64,000 bases of DNA from the NCBI GenBank assembly GCA_920105625.2, contig OV050030.1, forward strand, positions 150,577,488 through 150,641,487, read 5' to 3'. Below the pieces are notes generated by a model. The model was not told the origin of the DNA. It saw only the letters and a list, made by a program, of their open reading frames with translations, and ran no database searches. The DNA is from Clusia tigrina (Eukaryota > Arthropoda > Insecta > Diptera > Clusiidae). Both the position numbers and the translations under genes were made by a program. Shown in pieces: positions 15,031 through 26,600 of this stretch; position 1 is the first letter of the stretch; each line of letters opens with the position of its first letter.

Positions 15031-16306
15031 CGAGGGCGGATTGATATTGAAGCTACCTAGCGCTAGATGGCAGCACAAACACAAAAACTTTTTTTTGAAA
15101 TTGCGATCCGTCAAACGTCAGCTGTTAAAATTTCACCCAAATTCAACGATTAGTTTATTTGTTGTAGTCGTTTGAAGTAAGCAACTTTTGTGTTTCTTGA
15201 AAAATGGAAAAAAGCGAATTTCGTGCAGTGATTAAACACTATTATTTGAAAGGGAAAACGGCGAAAGAGACAAAAGAAAAGCTCGATAAACATTACGGTG
15301 AGTCTGCTCCGTCAGATTACATGGTAAAATATTGGATTGCTGAATTTAAACGCGGCCGAACAAGCACTGCACTACCATCAACAGGAAGGCCAAAAGAGGT
15401 GATTACTGAAGAAAATATCAAGAAAATCCTCGATATCGTTATGAATGATCGCCGAGTCAAGTTGCGTGAGATTGTTGAAATGGTAAACATAACACATGAA
15501 CGTGTGTTCAACATTTTGCATGAACATTTGCATATGAAAAAGCTATCGGCAAGATGGGTGCCACGTTTGCTCAGTGTCGAACAAAAACGAGTTCGACAGA
15601 CCACTTCACAGCGGTGTTTGAACATGATAAACCGTAATCCTGTTGATTTTTGGCGTCGATTAATAACTGTTGATGAAACGTGGGTTCACCACTACAAACC
15701 TGAAACCAAAAATCAATCGAAACAATGGGTCGAAGCTGGTGGAAGTGCTCCGAAGAAGGCGAAGGCAGTGAAATCGGCTGGCAAGGTTATGGCCACTGTA
15801 TATTGGGATGCACACGGAATATTGCTCATCGATTATCTTGAAAAAGGATCCACAATCACAGGAAAGTATTATCGTGCATTATTGGATCAATTGATTGATG
15901 CAATCAAGGAAAAACGACCACATTTAAAGAAGAACAAAATTTTCTTTCTTCAAGACAACGCAGCGGTTCACACAACATTAGATACGATGCTAAAATTACG
16001 TGAAATACACTTCGAATTGGTTAATCATCCACCTTATAGTCCAGATTTAGCTCCTAGTGACTTTTTCCTGTTTCCAAACTTGTAAAAATGGCTCGCAGGA
16101 AAAAGATTCATCTCAAACGAAGAAGTGATTACCGAAACTAACGCGTATTTTGAGGGGTTCCCGAAATCGTATTATTCAGATGGTATAAAACAGTTGGAAT
16201 ATTGTCTTACTAAGTGTGTCGAAGTAAAAGGAGACTATGTTGAGAAATAAATGGTTTTGAAAAAAAAAAGTTTTTTTCCTACTTAGGTAGCTTCAATCCG
16301 CCCTCG
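15031..16306 (+). mobile_element. DD34D mariner (irritans-like), right copy, 1,276 bp
   Basis: CGAGGGCGGATTGA terminal repeats with TA duplications at 15029-15030 and 16307-16308. It is longer than the left copy because it retains the block deleted there. It shares the insertion site in the R1 LINE with that copy. Confidence 0.94.
15204..16249 (+). pseudogene. mariner DD34D transposase, right copy, one premature stop
   Basis: Starts at the ATG of MEKSEFRAVIKHYYLKG. A helix-turn-helix region is followed by WVPRLL, the first Asp in TVDETWVHHY, the second in FLQDNAAVH and the third in SPDLAPSDFF; I count 34 residues between the last two. A TAA at 16083-16085, directly after FPNL, replaces a Lys codon still present in the left copy. 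Translation resumes in the same frame (KWLAGKRF) to a stop at 16247-16249. Full length would be about 348 residues, as expected. All three catalytic Asp are present, so one substitution is the main visible defect. The truncated product would lack only the last ~55 residues. Confidence 0.93.
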
Positions 16307-16428
16307 TATATAATGTTACCAGCCGAGGACGCTAATAAGGTAATGAAATTGAAGCACCTACGAGTCGGATGAGTGAAGCAGAACGTGGTGACAACTGGGT
16401 CAAAGCGAGGGGCTACGACTAACCCAGT

Positions 16429-16665
16429 ATGAACGCAGAAGAGTACGAAATAATGTTGGTAGCACTAGTAGCAGAAGCGTGGGGCAAACACCCACTCCTG
16501 ATTGCTTGTGACTTTAACGCGTGGTCTACAAGTTGGGGGAGCACGCGCACCAACAGTCGTGGCACAGCGCTGCTGGAGAGCATGGCTCTGCTTGACCTCG
16601 AGCTGCTGAATGTGCCTGGCCACTGCATCTTGGAAAATGGAAGAAAAACTCCATCGTGGACCTAA
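16429..16665 (+). pseudogene. R1-clade endonuclease fragment, right copy
   Basis: The same 78-residue frame as at 2476-2712 with one visible difference (YEIMLVA against YERMLVA). It contains CDFNAWSTSWGS. Downstream sequence to 16848 keeps related codons in broken frames. Confidence 0.8.
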
Positions 16666-16847
16666 CCTTCGCCCAGAATGCCACAGCTCGCAAAGCAAGG
16701 TGAACTGTAGGCTCCATCTACACTCATAGCGACCATAATGTTATCATCATGGACATATTGCAACATATAGAACAGAACGCACATCGGGTGCGGAAAGTTC
16801 AGCAAAGAGGCTGGTAAAAACAGTCATATGACGCCGAAATCTTTTAC

Positions 16848-17996
16848 ATGGCTTGGCAATATGACACTGCTCAAGAAAGCCACTTAGAGATGAAAGCAGA
16901 AAACATAACGGCGAGCATCACGGCCTGCCTCGGTAAAGCATGCGACACAACCATGCCCAAGTTATTAGGAATATCTGACAGAAAGCCAGTCTACTGGTGG
17001 AATGCGGAGATCGTGATCGCTAGAAGAAATTGCCATATTGCACGAAGAAAGCTTAAGAAATCTCGCGCTGCGCCAGCGACAGACGCGCTATTGACAGACT
17101 ACAAGACCTGTAAAGCAGTATTCAAAAAAGCCATACAAGATAGCAAAAACAGATGCTTTCGGGAGCTTCGCGATAGCGTAGACCTTGATCCCTGGGGAAT
17201 TGGTTATAAAACAGTTATGAGGAAGCTCGAAGGATCCAGAGCACCACAGCCCATAAGACCGACACTCATGCGAGAGGTGGTATCCACTCTATTCCCTCGC
17301 CAAGAAGAAGCAACAATTTACCAGGGACAGCAATTGCTTCATATCCCTGAAGTTACCACACAGGAAGTGCTTCTCATCACGCAACGCATCTCAGAAAACA
17401 AAGCACCGGGTTTGGACGGCTCTCCAAACATCGCAGTGAAAGCAGCGATTAAGGCGACGCAGGAGCTTTTCCCAAAATCCTGGAAACAACAGAGGCTGGT
17501 GCTGCTACTTAAACCAGGGAAGCAGCCGGATGGCATCGCGATGGTTTCAGTGGCAAAGCACCTTGAGACACTGCAGACGTTATGCAACGACGCTATCACG
17601 AGAGAAAGAAGATGGCTGGGAAACGCAAAGCTCGAGCTGGCAGCACAAAAAACGGAAGTGGTGCTGCTGAGCACAAGACGCGTGCGCGAAGAAATGGTTT
17701 TTCACATCATCACTTCTCAACCGTATGTAAAATATTTGGGAGTGGTAATTGATACCCGGAAGACGTTCAAGCAACACTTACAAATAGTCAGCGATAAAGC
17801 CGCACGAATAAATGGTGCGTTAACGAGACTAATGCCTAACGTTGGTGGCCCCCGGGCAAGCAGACGGCAACTCTTATCAACTGTTACAAGTTCGGTAATC
17901 CTGTATGCAGCACCATTCTGGGCAAATACGAAGAAGTCATACTATAAAAGCATCCAACCCACATACAGGCTTGGTGCTCTGAGAATGGCCAGATGA
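16848..17996 (+). pseudogene. R1-clade reverse transcriptase with the catalytic core deleted
   Basis: The N-terminal 220 or so residues match the left copy (YWWNAEIVIARR, ENKAPGLDG, LLLKPGKQP). After KQP the sequence jumps directly to DGIAMVSVAKHLETL, which in this family lies after the YADD block. The palm, including the catalytic Asp pair, is therefore lost in an in-frame deletion. The rest reads through the thumb (YLGVVIDTRKTFKQH, ILYAAPFWA) to 17996. The deletion leaves an open 382-residue frame that would encode an inactive protein. Confidence 0.87.
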
Positions 17997-17999
17997 TGC

Positions 18000-18560
18000 T
18001 ATTTGTGTCATTGCAAGGAGGTGCCCATCGACTTGCTCGCTCGTGAAATGGAGCGGCTTTATAGTGTCGGCTTATAGGAGGTCGTCAAGTGCGGCAAAAA
18101 AGGAAGAAAGGCTGCGCACAATTGCGGAATGGCAGCAACGATGGGAGAAATCCAAAAAAGGTCGCTGAACGTTCAAACTCATCACAAATATTGCGATGTG
18201 GGTGGACTGAAGACACGGAGAGGTTAACTACCATCTTACGCAGATGCTCACTGGACATGGGTGCTTCAAAGAATTCCTCAGGTTCCATCGAGAAGACGAC
18301 CCTTATTGCCCAGTATGCCCAGAAGAACTGGAAAGCGCGCTGCATGTGTTGTCCGCGTTTCATCAATGGACGAATGGATCTAGAAAGAGCATTCGGCGAA
18401 ACTCTGACGGAGTACAAATATGTGCGAGGATAAAGACAAATGGAATATCACATGTGCTGTGGTGGCGAGTAGTATTAACACACTGCAACACACAGAATAC
18501 ATGCGTAGAACGGAAACCGCCAATGGATCTACAGAAGGAGCTCGCGACGCCAAAATGAGC
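18000..18560 (+). pseudogene. R1-clade LINE C-terminal region with CCHC finger
   Basis: Past the RT stop, coding similarity continues in shifting frames: EVPIDLLAREMERLY, then RTIAEWQQRWEKSKKG, then MLTGHGCFKEF and CPVCPEELESALHVL. The last has the C-x2-C...H arrangement of the C-terminal finger of R1-clade proteins. At least three frame changes and several stops are needed to read it. Confidence 0.75.
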
Positions 18561-19040
<480 letters not shown>

Positions 19041-19206
19041 TATGAGGTGAGTGGACGACCCGCAATTACGTCACAGTCCATCTTTGATCCGTCCGGGAAT
19101 ATGCTAATATCGTATTCCTGATTAAAATTCTTTCCTTTCCACTGGGTTCGTGTGGGTAGTATTACCTTGTAGTCAGTGCTGAAACTCAGTTGTGATATAA
19201 TGTAAT

Positions 19207-20093
19207 CTATTGTTCCCGAGAGTTCGGTATTATGTTAAGGACGTGGCTATGTCCATAAGGTCGCTGCGCCCAACAGCCATTTGTCGAAAGCCTCACTATT
19301 GCCGCGCTATTGAAGGCGATGTTTTTGGTATATATTTCAATAGGGAGGAGATGTAACATGACGTTCAGGGCGTCAGTGGGACAGGTACGCACAGCTCCTG
19401 TAATGCCCACACATGTTGCTCTTGTACTCTGCTGAGTTTCTGAACATTATAGCCCCTGCTTAAAGCTGGCCACCAGACTATTGCACCGTAAGTTAAAATT
19501 GGTAGTACTATTGCCGTGTACAGCCAGTGAATAATTTACGGGCGTAAACCCAATCTCTTGCTAAATAATCTGTTGCAAGAGTACAAGTCCATCCAAGCTT
19601 TCCTGACCCGCAACTCGATATTAGGTTTCCAATTGAACTTTTGATCCAGTAATATCCTCAAGTATTTGGCCTTCGTTGTCAGTGTCAGCTGTTGGCCGTT
19701 AAGTACAGGGAGGTTGAAGATTGGAGCCTTGGTTCTAGTGGCAAAAAGCATAAGCCCCGTCTTACCTGGATTTATACTAATTCCACACTCAACATCCCAT
19801 GTAGAGAGTTTGTCCAAAGCCCCTTGCATAATCTTGCTTATCGTGCTTGGGAACAGTACTAATACTATTATCACGATGTCGTCTGCATATGCTACTACCT
19901 TCACCCTCGTTTTATCTAATATATTCAGTATGTTAACCATAACCAGTAGACACAGTAGTGGTGAAATCATTGCTCCCCGTGACTTTTCTTTACTGGCTGG
20001 CCTTACCAGAATTATGTTGCCTAGCTCTGCGTGGGTCAACCTAGATTTTAGCATTGCTACTACACAGTCCCTGAGATCCTCTTCTAAACCCAC
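19207..20093 (-). pseudogene. LOA-clade RT palm and thumb
   Basis: Frame 20093-19536 carries SPLLCLLVM and the catalytic block VVAYADDIVIIV, with both Asp intact, then INPGKTGLMLF and YLRILLDQKFNWKPNI. The block before SPLL, usually GTPQGG-like, is degenerate (EKSRGAMI). Frame 19410-19207 carries the downstream thumb motif GITGAVRTCPTDAL. Intervening sequence (19430-19540) keeps WWPAL-like codons in broken frames. Confidence 0.82.
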
Positions 20094-20249
20094 CCTGTTG
20101 AGAGAATATATGATAGCTTCAGTTCACATGTTGTTACAATTCAATCACCGCTTCCATCGTCTGCAATGAAAACGAGGTAAACCTAATCGGCCTAAAGTCC
20201 TTGGCTGACTTGTGACCGATTTTCTCTGCCTTGGGAATGAACACTACCT

Positions 20250-20912
20250 TTACTCTCCTCCAACTGACGGAATATATGTGAATCCTATGCTTGTCCTATA
20301 AATCACCTCAAGCCATGAAATTACTATATCCTGTAGTTTTTGTATCATAATTGGGATTAAACCATCCATCCCCGGTGATTTATAGGGAGAGAAATTATTA
20401 ATTGAGTGCTTAATTTTTTCCTCCGTTACTATGGACTCGCACACTGGCAATCCGTTACGGATGAATTAAAGTTACTCATATGGCCCCAGCAATCTGGAAA
20501 ATACATATTTATAAGTGTGTCAAGTGTCTCAGCCGATGTTTCCGTCCACGCTCCGTCCTCTTTTTTTAAAGATGGGTTGGTATATTGCTTTGAAAACACG
20601 TTGCTGAGTCTTGCAGAGTTTGAAACTGACTCAATTGACTGACATAAATCTTTCCAGCCCTCACCCTTGGCTTTCCTGATAGATTTTTTGTAGGTCTTGA
20701 GGCTATCTTTGTATACCCGCAAATTTGTATCCTTAAAACATGGGTTAAATAGCATCCTTGTTCTTTCCCCGTGTTTTGAAAGTTCTGTATTCTACCAGGG
20801 TGGAAAGGATTTTTTACTCCTACTAATTGGACAGGATTTCTTAAAGCCTGTAGTAAATACTGCCTCAAGATTATTCAGTTGCTTGTCCAAGTCTTTGGTT
20901 GATTTTATATGA
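20250..20912 (-). pseudogene. LOA-clade EN-RT linker and RT fingers
   Basis: Two overlapping frames (20868-20566 and 20755-20429) and a third (20450-20250) together encode FKDTNLRVYKDSLKTYKKSI, GEGWKDLCQSIESVS and KEDGAWTETSAETLDTLI, then the RT block YKSPGMDGLIPIMIQKL. Frameshifts join them. This is the region preceding the RT catalytic core in LOA-clade LINEs. Confidence 0.75.
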
Positions 20913-21088
20913 GGCGTCCCATCCAAGGAGTAGGGGAGTACCTCTAGCGGTTAAGCTGGCCGTTAATAACGCAAACCCTTCCGGTGGTGTATTCCTGTCA
21001 TGCGCCATATATGCCAATGTTATCATCAGTCCCGGTCCGTTGGCACTATTTGATGTGCTGCTGCTATCTCCCCTCCTCGTATATACTC

Positions 21089-21262
<174 letters not shown>

Positions 21263-21847
21263 GTTGTCCTATGTTCGTGATTTTATACCTCGAGAACCAC
21301 TCAACCGATTTTCAATCGAGTATATGCATTAGAAAGGTCTACTTTCACTGGTTTTTAAAAAAAAACATCGAAAAATTTTTAGGAATATGCGTTATACGCA
21401 CACTTTTATGATGGTGTGTTTTCCCCATATAAAATGTATTTTTTTTCTTATGAGAATTACATTTTGTCGGTATAAGGCTCTGCTTGCTCGCGTCATTTGA
21501 CTTATTTAATTTCTGTGTGTTTATTGATTGTCATTTAAGTTTACAGTGTGAGCATTGACATTTTTTAATTATTGATTTGTAGTCTTTCAGTTAAAATTAA
21601 AAACTTTTGCATCAAAAAAAAATTAAAAATTAATCAACAATGCACACAGCAGTCAAATACGTTTAAATAGATCTAATCAGGATGAACAAGAGCGATTAGA
21701 AAGTAATGAATTAGCAAGGCAACGAAAGGCACGATCAAGATCAAATCAAAATCAAGAACAAAGAGAAGAATGTATTGAAAGTATGAGAGTTAGAAACAGA
21801 AGAGATCGTGAACGTAACACTGAACGTGACAATCAAAACAGGCAACA

Positions 21848-22171
21848 ATGGATCGTACAGGTTTTAATTATGATCATAACATTGATTACGCTTCGCATCC
21901 ATCTATTCAAATTGGCAAAATGGATAAAGTTTGTAATAAATGCAACGCATTTAAATTGAAAAATGAAACCGATGGAATGTGTTGTGCTGGCGGAAAAGTT
22001 AAATTAACACCATTAAGTCCACCAACTGAGCCATTATTCTCTTTGGTTGGTGGCAGAACAAATCAGTCAAAACATTTCTTGAAATTCATTCAGTCGCACA
22101 ATTGTTGCTTTCATATGACATCATTTGGAGCACAACACATTGTTCGTGATAGATTTATGCCAACTTTTAAG
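21848..22171 (+). pseudogene. Helitron A Rep, exon 1 (N-terminal zinc-finger region)
   Basis: The frame begins with DRTGFNYDHN, but upstream codons in another phase (SNQDEQERLESNELARQRKA) belong to the same exon, whose intact version starts with ATG at 36943 in copy C. In A a small deletion near 21850 causes the shift. The exon encodes CNKCNAFKLK...GMCCAGGKV, a cysteine-rich motif typical of the Helitron-encoded protein N-terminus. It ends MPTFK at 22171, followed by a GTAAAT splice donor. Confidence 0.8.
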
Positions 22172-22281
22172 GTAAATAATGTGGTTTTCAATTCAGATAT
22201 TAATATATGTTTTGATTTATACGAAAATTCTAACCAAATTTATACGGAAATACTAACCAATTTGTTGAATATTAATTAAAG
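22172..22281 (+). other. Predicted intron 1 of the Helitron Rep gene (110 bp)
   Basis: Donor AAG|GTAAAT and acceptor TTAATTAAAG|ATTCAG. Splicing joins MPTFK to IQGQVYHKIGSLLP, the normal Helitron order, and removes the stop that otherwise follows LLNIN. The same intron is at 30495-30604 (copy B) and 36346-36237 (copy C). Confidence 0.75.
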
Positions 22282-22780
22282 ATTCAGGGTCAGGTGTACC
22301 ATAAAATTGGTTCGTTATTGCCATTCGACAACCAAGAGTATCGCTTTCTACAAATTTATTTCATGGGAAATGGAGATGAAGAAGTTGATCAGCGTTATTC
22401 AATAAATCCGAAATTAAGCAAACCAATTATTCGTGAATTACAAATATTATTACAAGAACATAATGAATTGGTTAGAATGTTTAAATCACAAATTGATAAT
22501 GTGCCTGCTTTCAATTATGGAATAAGAATAAATGCGGATAAAACGCCAGCTGGCCAACATGTAGGAAGATTTAATGCACCAAGATTTGAAGATGAAGTAG
22601 CGATTGTCATGGTTGGAGAAGAATTCAATAGGCGTGATATTGTTTTGCAACGTAGAAATGACCAGTTGGAAAATGTTAGTGAAACACACCGTTCTTATGA
22701 TTCATTGCAATATCCGCTAATTTTTTGGCAAGGTGAAGATGGGTACCATTTCAATTTAAGAATGATTAATCATTCAACCG
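22282..22780 (+). pseudogene. Helitron A Rep, exon 2 (Helitron-like N domain)
   Basis: Encodes IQGQVYHKIGSLLPF, FLQIYFMGNGDEEVDQR, a basic/acidic middle, then RRNDQLENVSETHRSYDSLQ and YPLIFWQGEDGYHFNL. This is the conserved domain that precedes the Rep nuclease in Helitron proteins. It ends NHSTG at a donor G|GTGCGT. The exon is open throughout in all three copies. Confidence 0.85.
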
Positions 22781-22857
22781 GTGCGTACAAAATAAACTAA
22801 TTTTAAGGAATGATATTAAAACATAATGGAATATATTTTTATTTCTTTTTATGGCAG
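22781..22857 (+). other. Predicted intron 2 of the Helitron Rep gene (77 bp)
   Basis: Donor ACCG|GTGCGT and a pyrimidine-rich acceptor ending TTTTTATGGCAG. Splicing keeps frame and joins HSTG to AGTDKKVSAMNYYAYR. The same intron is at 31104-31180 and 35737-35661. Without splicing, the frame stops after AYKIN. Confidence 0.78.
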
Positions 22858-24041
22858 GTGCGGGAACTGATAAAAAGGTTAGCGCTATGAATTATTACGC
22901 GTATCGATTAATGGTTTGACAAAATGAATACAATCACATTTTGCTTTGTCGTAAGCTTTTTCATCAGTACATTGTTGATATGTATGCAAAAATTGAAAGT
23001 GAACGTTTAAATTTCATCAAATATAACCAAGCAAAACTACGTTCAGAAGAATACATTCATTTGCGTGATGCTATTAACAATGATGTGGATCCAATTGATA
23101 TTGGCAATATGGTGATTTTACCATCGTCATATGTTGGTGGACCACGACATATGCATGAATACGCGCAAGATGCAATGTGTTATGTGCCTCATTATGGAAG
23201 ACCTGATTTATTTATAACTTTCACGTGCAATCCGCAATGGACAGAAATTAAAGAACATTTATTTGAAGGTGAAGGGCCAGCAGACCGACATGATATAACT
23301 GCACGTGTATTTAAGCAAAAGATGAAATCATTAATGGACATGTTGATAAAATTAAAAATATTTGGTGAAGTACGTTGCTGGATGTATTCGATTGAATGGC
23401 AAAAGAGAGGACTACCACACGCTCACATTTTAATTTGGATGGTTGACAAAATAACACCAGAACAAATTGATAGCGTTATATCAGCAGAAATTCCTGATCC
23501 TGAAATTGATCCTGAATTGCATGAAATTGTTACCAAAAACATGATTCATGGACCATGCGATAATTTGAATATGAATTCAGTATGTATGCAAGATGGAAAG
23601 CGTACAAAAAATTATCCACAAGCATTAGTTTCTGAAACCATTACTGGAAATGATGGGTATCCAAAATATCGTCGACGATCAACACAAGATAATGGTAGAT
23701 CAACAACTGTCAAAGTGGGAACACAAGAAATCGAGGTCGACAATCGTTTAATTGTCCCATTTTCACCAATTTTATCAAAAACTTTTAAGGCTCACATTAA
23801 CGTTGAAAACTGCAATTCAGTTAAAGCGATCAAATATATTTGTAAATATATCACGATAGGTAGTGATATGGCTGCTTTCGGTGTTGCTGAAAATGATGAA
23901 ATAAAACATTACCGAACTGGTCGATACATCAGCAGTAATGAAGCAGTATGGCGTATACTCTCTTTTGCAATACATGAAAGATACCCGACCGTTCAATATT
24001 TAGCTGTTCATTTTGGAAAATGGTCAGCGTATTTGTTTTAA
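22858..24041 (+). pseudogene. Helitron A Rep nuclease (HUH) domain
   Basis: Begins AGTDKKVSAMNYYAYRLMV, then a TGA at 22917-22919 that also occurs in copies B and C, then the open frame 22941-24041. It carries LFITFTCNPQW, the metal-binding HUH motif (GLPHAHILIW) and the tyrosine block (KAIKYICKYI), the nicking and joining centre of the rolling-circle Rep domain. It continues to VHFGKWSAYLF. The catalytic features are intact; the upstream TGA and downstream breaks would prevent a full product. Confidence 0.9.
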
Positions 24042-25427
24042 TGAACAAAATGCAGTACAATGAGCAATTGCGCCACCAAATACAACTTTGACCGCATTTT
24101 TTAAATTGTGCCAAGAAGATTCATTTGTAAGAACATTGCTCAGGTTCAATCATATTATACTTGGAATGCATCAAAAAAGGAATTTCAACGTCGAAAGCAA
24201 GGCAAACCTGTTCAAGGTCATCCAAATGTGTTTGAAACTGATGCTTTAGGTCGAATTTACACAGTTCACCCAAATAATGATGAGTGTTTTAATTTGCGTT
24301 TGCTTTTGATAAATGTTCATGGTCCAATATCATTTAATTATTTGAGAACTCTTGATGGACAATTATGCGCCACTTACCGTGAAGCATGTCAAAAACTAGG
24401 ATTGCTTCAGCACGATACACATTGGCTTTGATATTGATTGAGGATATGTGTTTAGGAATGGCGAGTACACCTTTGGCTCAGTTAGGTATGCCATCACCAA
24501 ATCGTTCAAGAAATGATATTTTTAATCAAGATTTGCTTCGAGAACAGAATTACGATCCAAATGTGCTGACAAATTATGTTCAAGAAAATATTCCTAAATT
24601 AAATCAACAGCAAAAACTAGCTTATAAAAAAATTATGCAAGAAGTTGATAATGGTAATGGTGGAATGTACTTTTTGGATGCACCTGGTGGTACTGGCAAA
24701 ACTTTTTTGATAACTTTAATTCTAGCAACTGTACTTCTGGAAATGCAGCCACTTCATTGGATGGTTGTAGGACGGCGCATTCAGCGCTGAAATTGCCTTT
24801 GAATATGACGATTGCACCATCATGCAATTTATCAAAAACCTCTGGCATGGCTAGAGTTTTGAAACAATTTGATATTTTGTTGTGGGATCAATGCAGAATG
24901 GCACACAAGAAATCAATTGAAGCTTTGGATCGAACAATGAGAGATTTCCGTGGAAATCAAAATTTATTTGGTGGTGCTTTAATATTCTTAGCAGGAGACT
25001 TTAGACAAACACTACCTGTTATCTCAAAATCAACACCAGCTGATGAAATAAATGCGTGTTTGAAGCTATCAAATGTATGGAGATACGTTAAAACGTTAAG
25101 ACTCACCACCAATGTTCGTGTGCAATTGCAAAATGATCAATCAGCTGCAACATTTCCAAAGCAATTGCTTTTAATGGGTGATGGTAAAATGCCAATTGAT
25201 AATGACGGTTTCATTAAATTTCCGACTAATTGAAAAAGTCTTCCCAAATATACAATAGCAATACAAAAATCATGCTTGGTTGACTGAAAGAGGTATATTG
25301 GCAGGAAAAAATAAGGATGTCAATGATGTGAATTTCATCATTCAATCTCAAATAGATGGTGAATTGATCACATATAAATCTGTTGATACTGTGAAGAATC
25401 AAGAAGACGTAGTACATTACCCAACTG
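24042..25427 (+). pseudogene. Helitron A PIF1-like helicase domain with deletion and frameshift
   Basis: Frames 24108-24431, 24386-24790 and 24757-25233, plus codons to 25427, cover the linker (YYTWNASKKEFQRRK) and helicase: Walker A in LDAPGGTGKTF, a motif I-II spacer (GRTAHSALKLP-like), Walker B region (ILLWDQCRMAHK), and GALIFLAGDFRQTLPVI. Relative to copy C, about 207 bp are deleted after QHDTHW near 24425, breaking the frame. A further frameshift just after Walker A (near 24735) is shared with copy C. Motifs V and VI are lost where gypsy sequence starts. Confidence 0.88.
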
Positions 25428-26600
25428 CCGCAAAAGTGCGCAAGACGCCGACGGCAAAAGCGGTGACGAAAACGACAACGCAGTCACGCAAGTCACGTAC
25501 GCACATCAAGATGAACAGAAATCTAACAACAAAACAAACGAATTCAACCTGATGCAAAAAGAGATAGAATTGATGAGAAAAGAAATGGAATTGCAACGTA
25601 GAGAAATAGAAGTGCTAGAAAGAGAAAAAGAGTGTCTGCAACAAGCTAAAAAAAATGAAACGTCAAACGAGCGATTGAAGAAAACCAGCAGCAACGAAAA
25701 GTCAAAAGAGTGTGGGAAAATATATGAAAAGAACAATGAAATAGCAAACGAATGTACAGACAAAAACAATGAACTGTCAAATGAGTGCCAGAAAACAACA
25801 AATGAAAAGCAGAAATCAAAATATAATGAAGTTGCGGTTGTATCAAATGAGTGCGTAAAAACGACAAAAGAAACGCCGGACGAGACATTTATAAATAAAA
25901 TGTCAATGGTGAAGGTTTTAATTTCGGAATACTCAGGAGAGGTAGACAACTTTTAACTATGGGAATCTCAACTACTAAGTGCTAAAAAATCCTTCAACTT
26001 AGACGACAACAATTTACGTGCGTTGATTGCAACGAAATTAAAAGGAAAAGCTCTTAAGTGGCTGCATTCAAGAGCAGACGTCGCAACAATTCCAATTCTT
26101 GACCTACTCGCTGAGATGAAATTTTTGTTCGACAACCGCATCAGCAAACTAACCATTCGTCGAGAGTTTGAAGCACGTAAGTGGCTACCAAGTGAACATT
26201 TCCAAAACTACTTTCACGACAAACTCATACTGGCGAATAAAATCGATTTTGGGAGCGAGGAATTAGTAGAATACATAATCGAAGGTATACCAAATCGGCA
26301 GCTACGGTCACAGGCGAAGATGCATCGTTTTCATCATGAAAATCAGCTGTTGGAAGCGTTCGTAGATGTTTCTTTGCCAAAGCCAACAACTGTAGGAGGA
26401 AACAATGACACTGCTGAGCGGAAAAATCGTTGTTACAACTGCAATTCAGTGGGACACATTGCGTCAGAATGCCGTAAACCAAAAAGAGTAGTTGGTGCCT
26501 GCCACGCATGCGGTGAGTTTGGGCAATACGCTGCTGAATGTCCGAAGTACAAGAAGAAGAACTTGGTTCACAATGTGCAAGACGAACATGGCGAAGAATT
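25428..26600 (+). pseudogene. gag: Gypsy element 2 Gag with two zinc knuckles
   Basis: Frame 25552-25956 is a strongly charged coiled-coil-like segment (MRKEMELQRREIEVLEREKE) ending VDNF at a TAA. The same frame continues from 25957 (LWESQLLSAKKSFN, then LIATKLKGKALKWLHSRA), the capsid region, so the TAA is a nonsense change. Nucleocapsid knuckles follow: CYNCNSVGHIASEC is canonical CCHC, while the second, CHACGEFGQYAAEC, has Gln where His is expected. Gag is fused in frame to Pol. Sequence 25428-25550 (VRKTPTAKAVTKTTTQ) may be the Gag N-terminus. Confidence 0.8.

Noticed and set aside
25280..25552. A chimeric Helitron-gypsy protein (frame continuous across 25427)
   Set aside because: The junction is in frame by chance; both partners are broken on either side.
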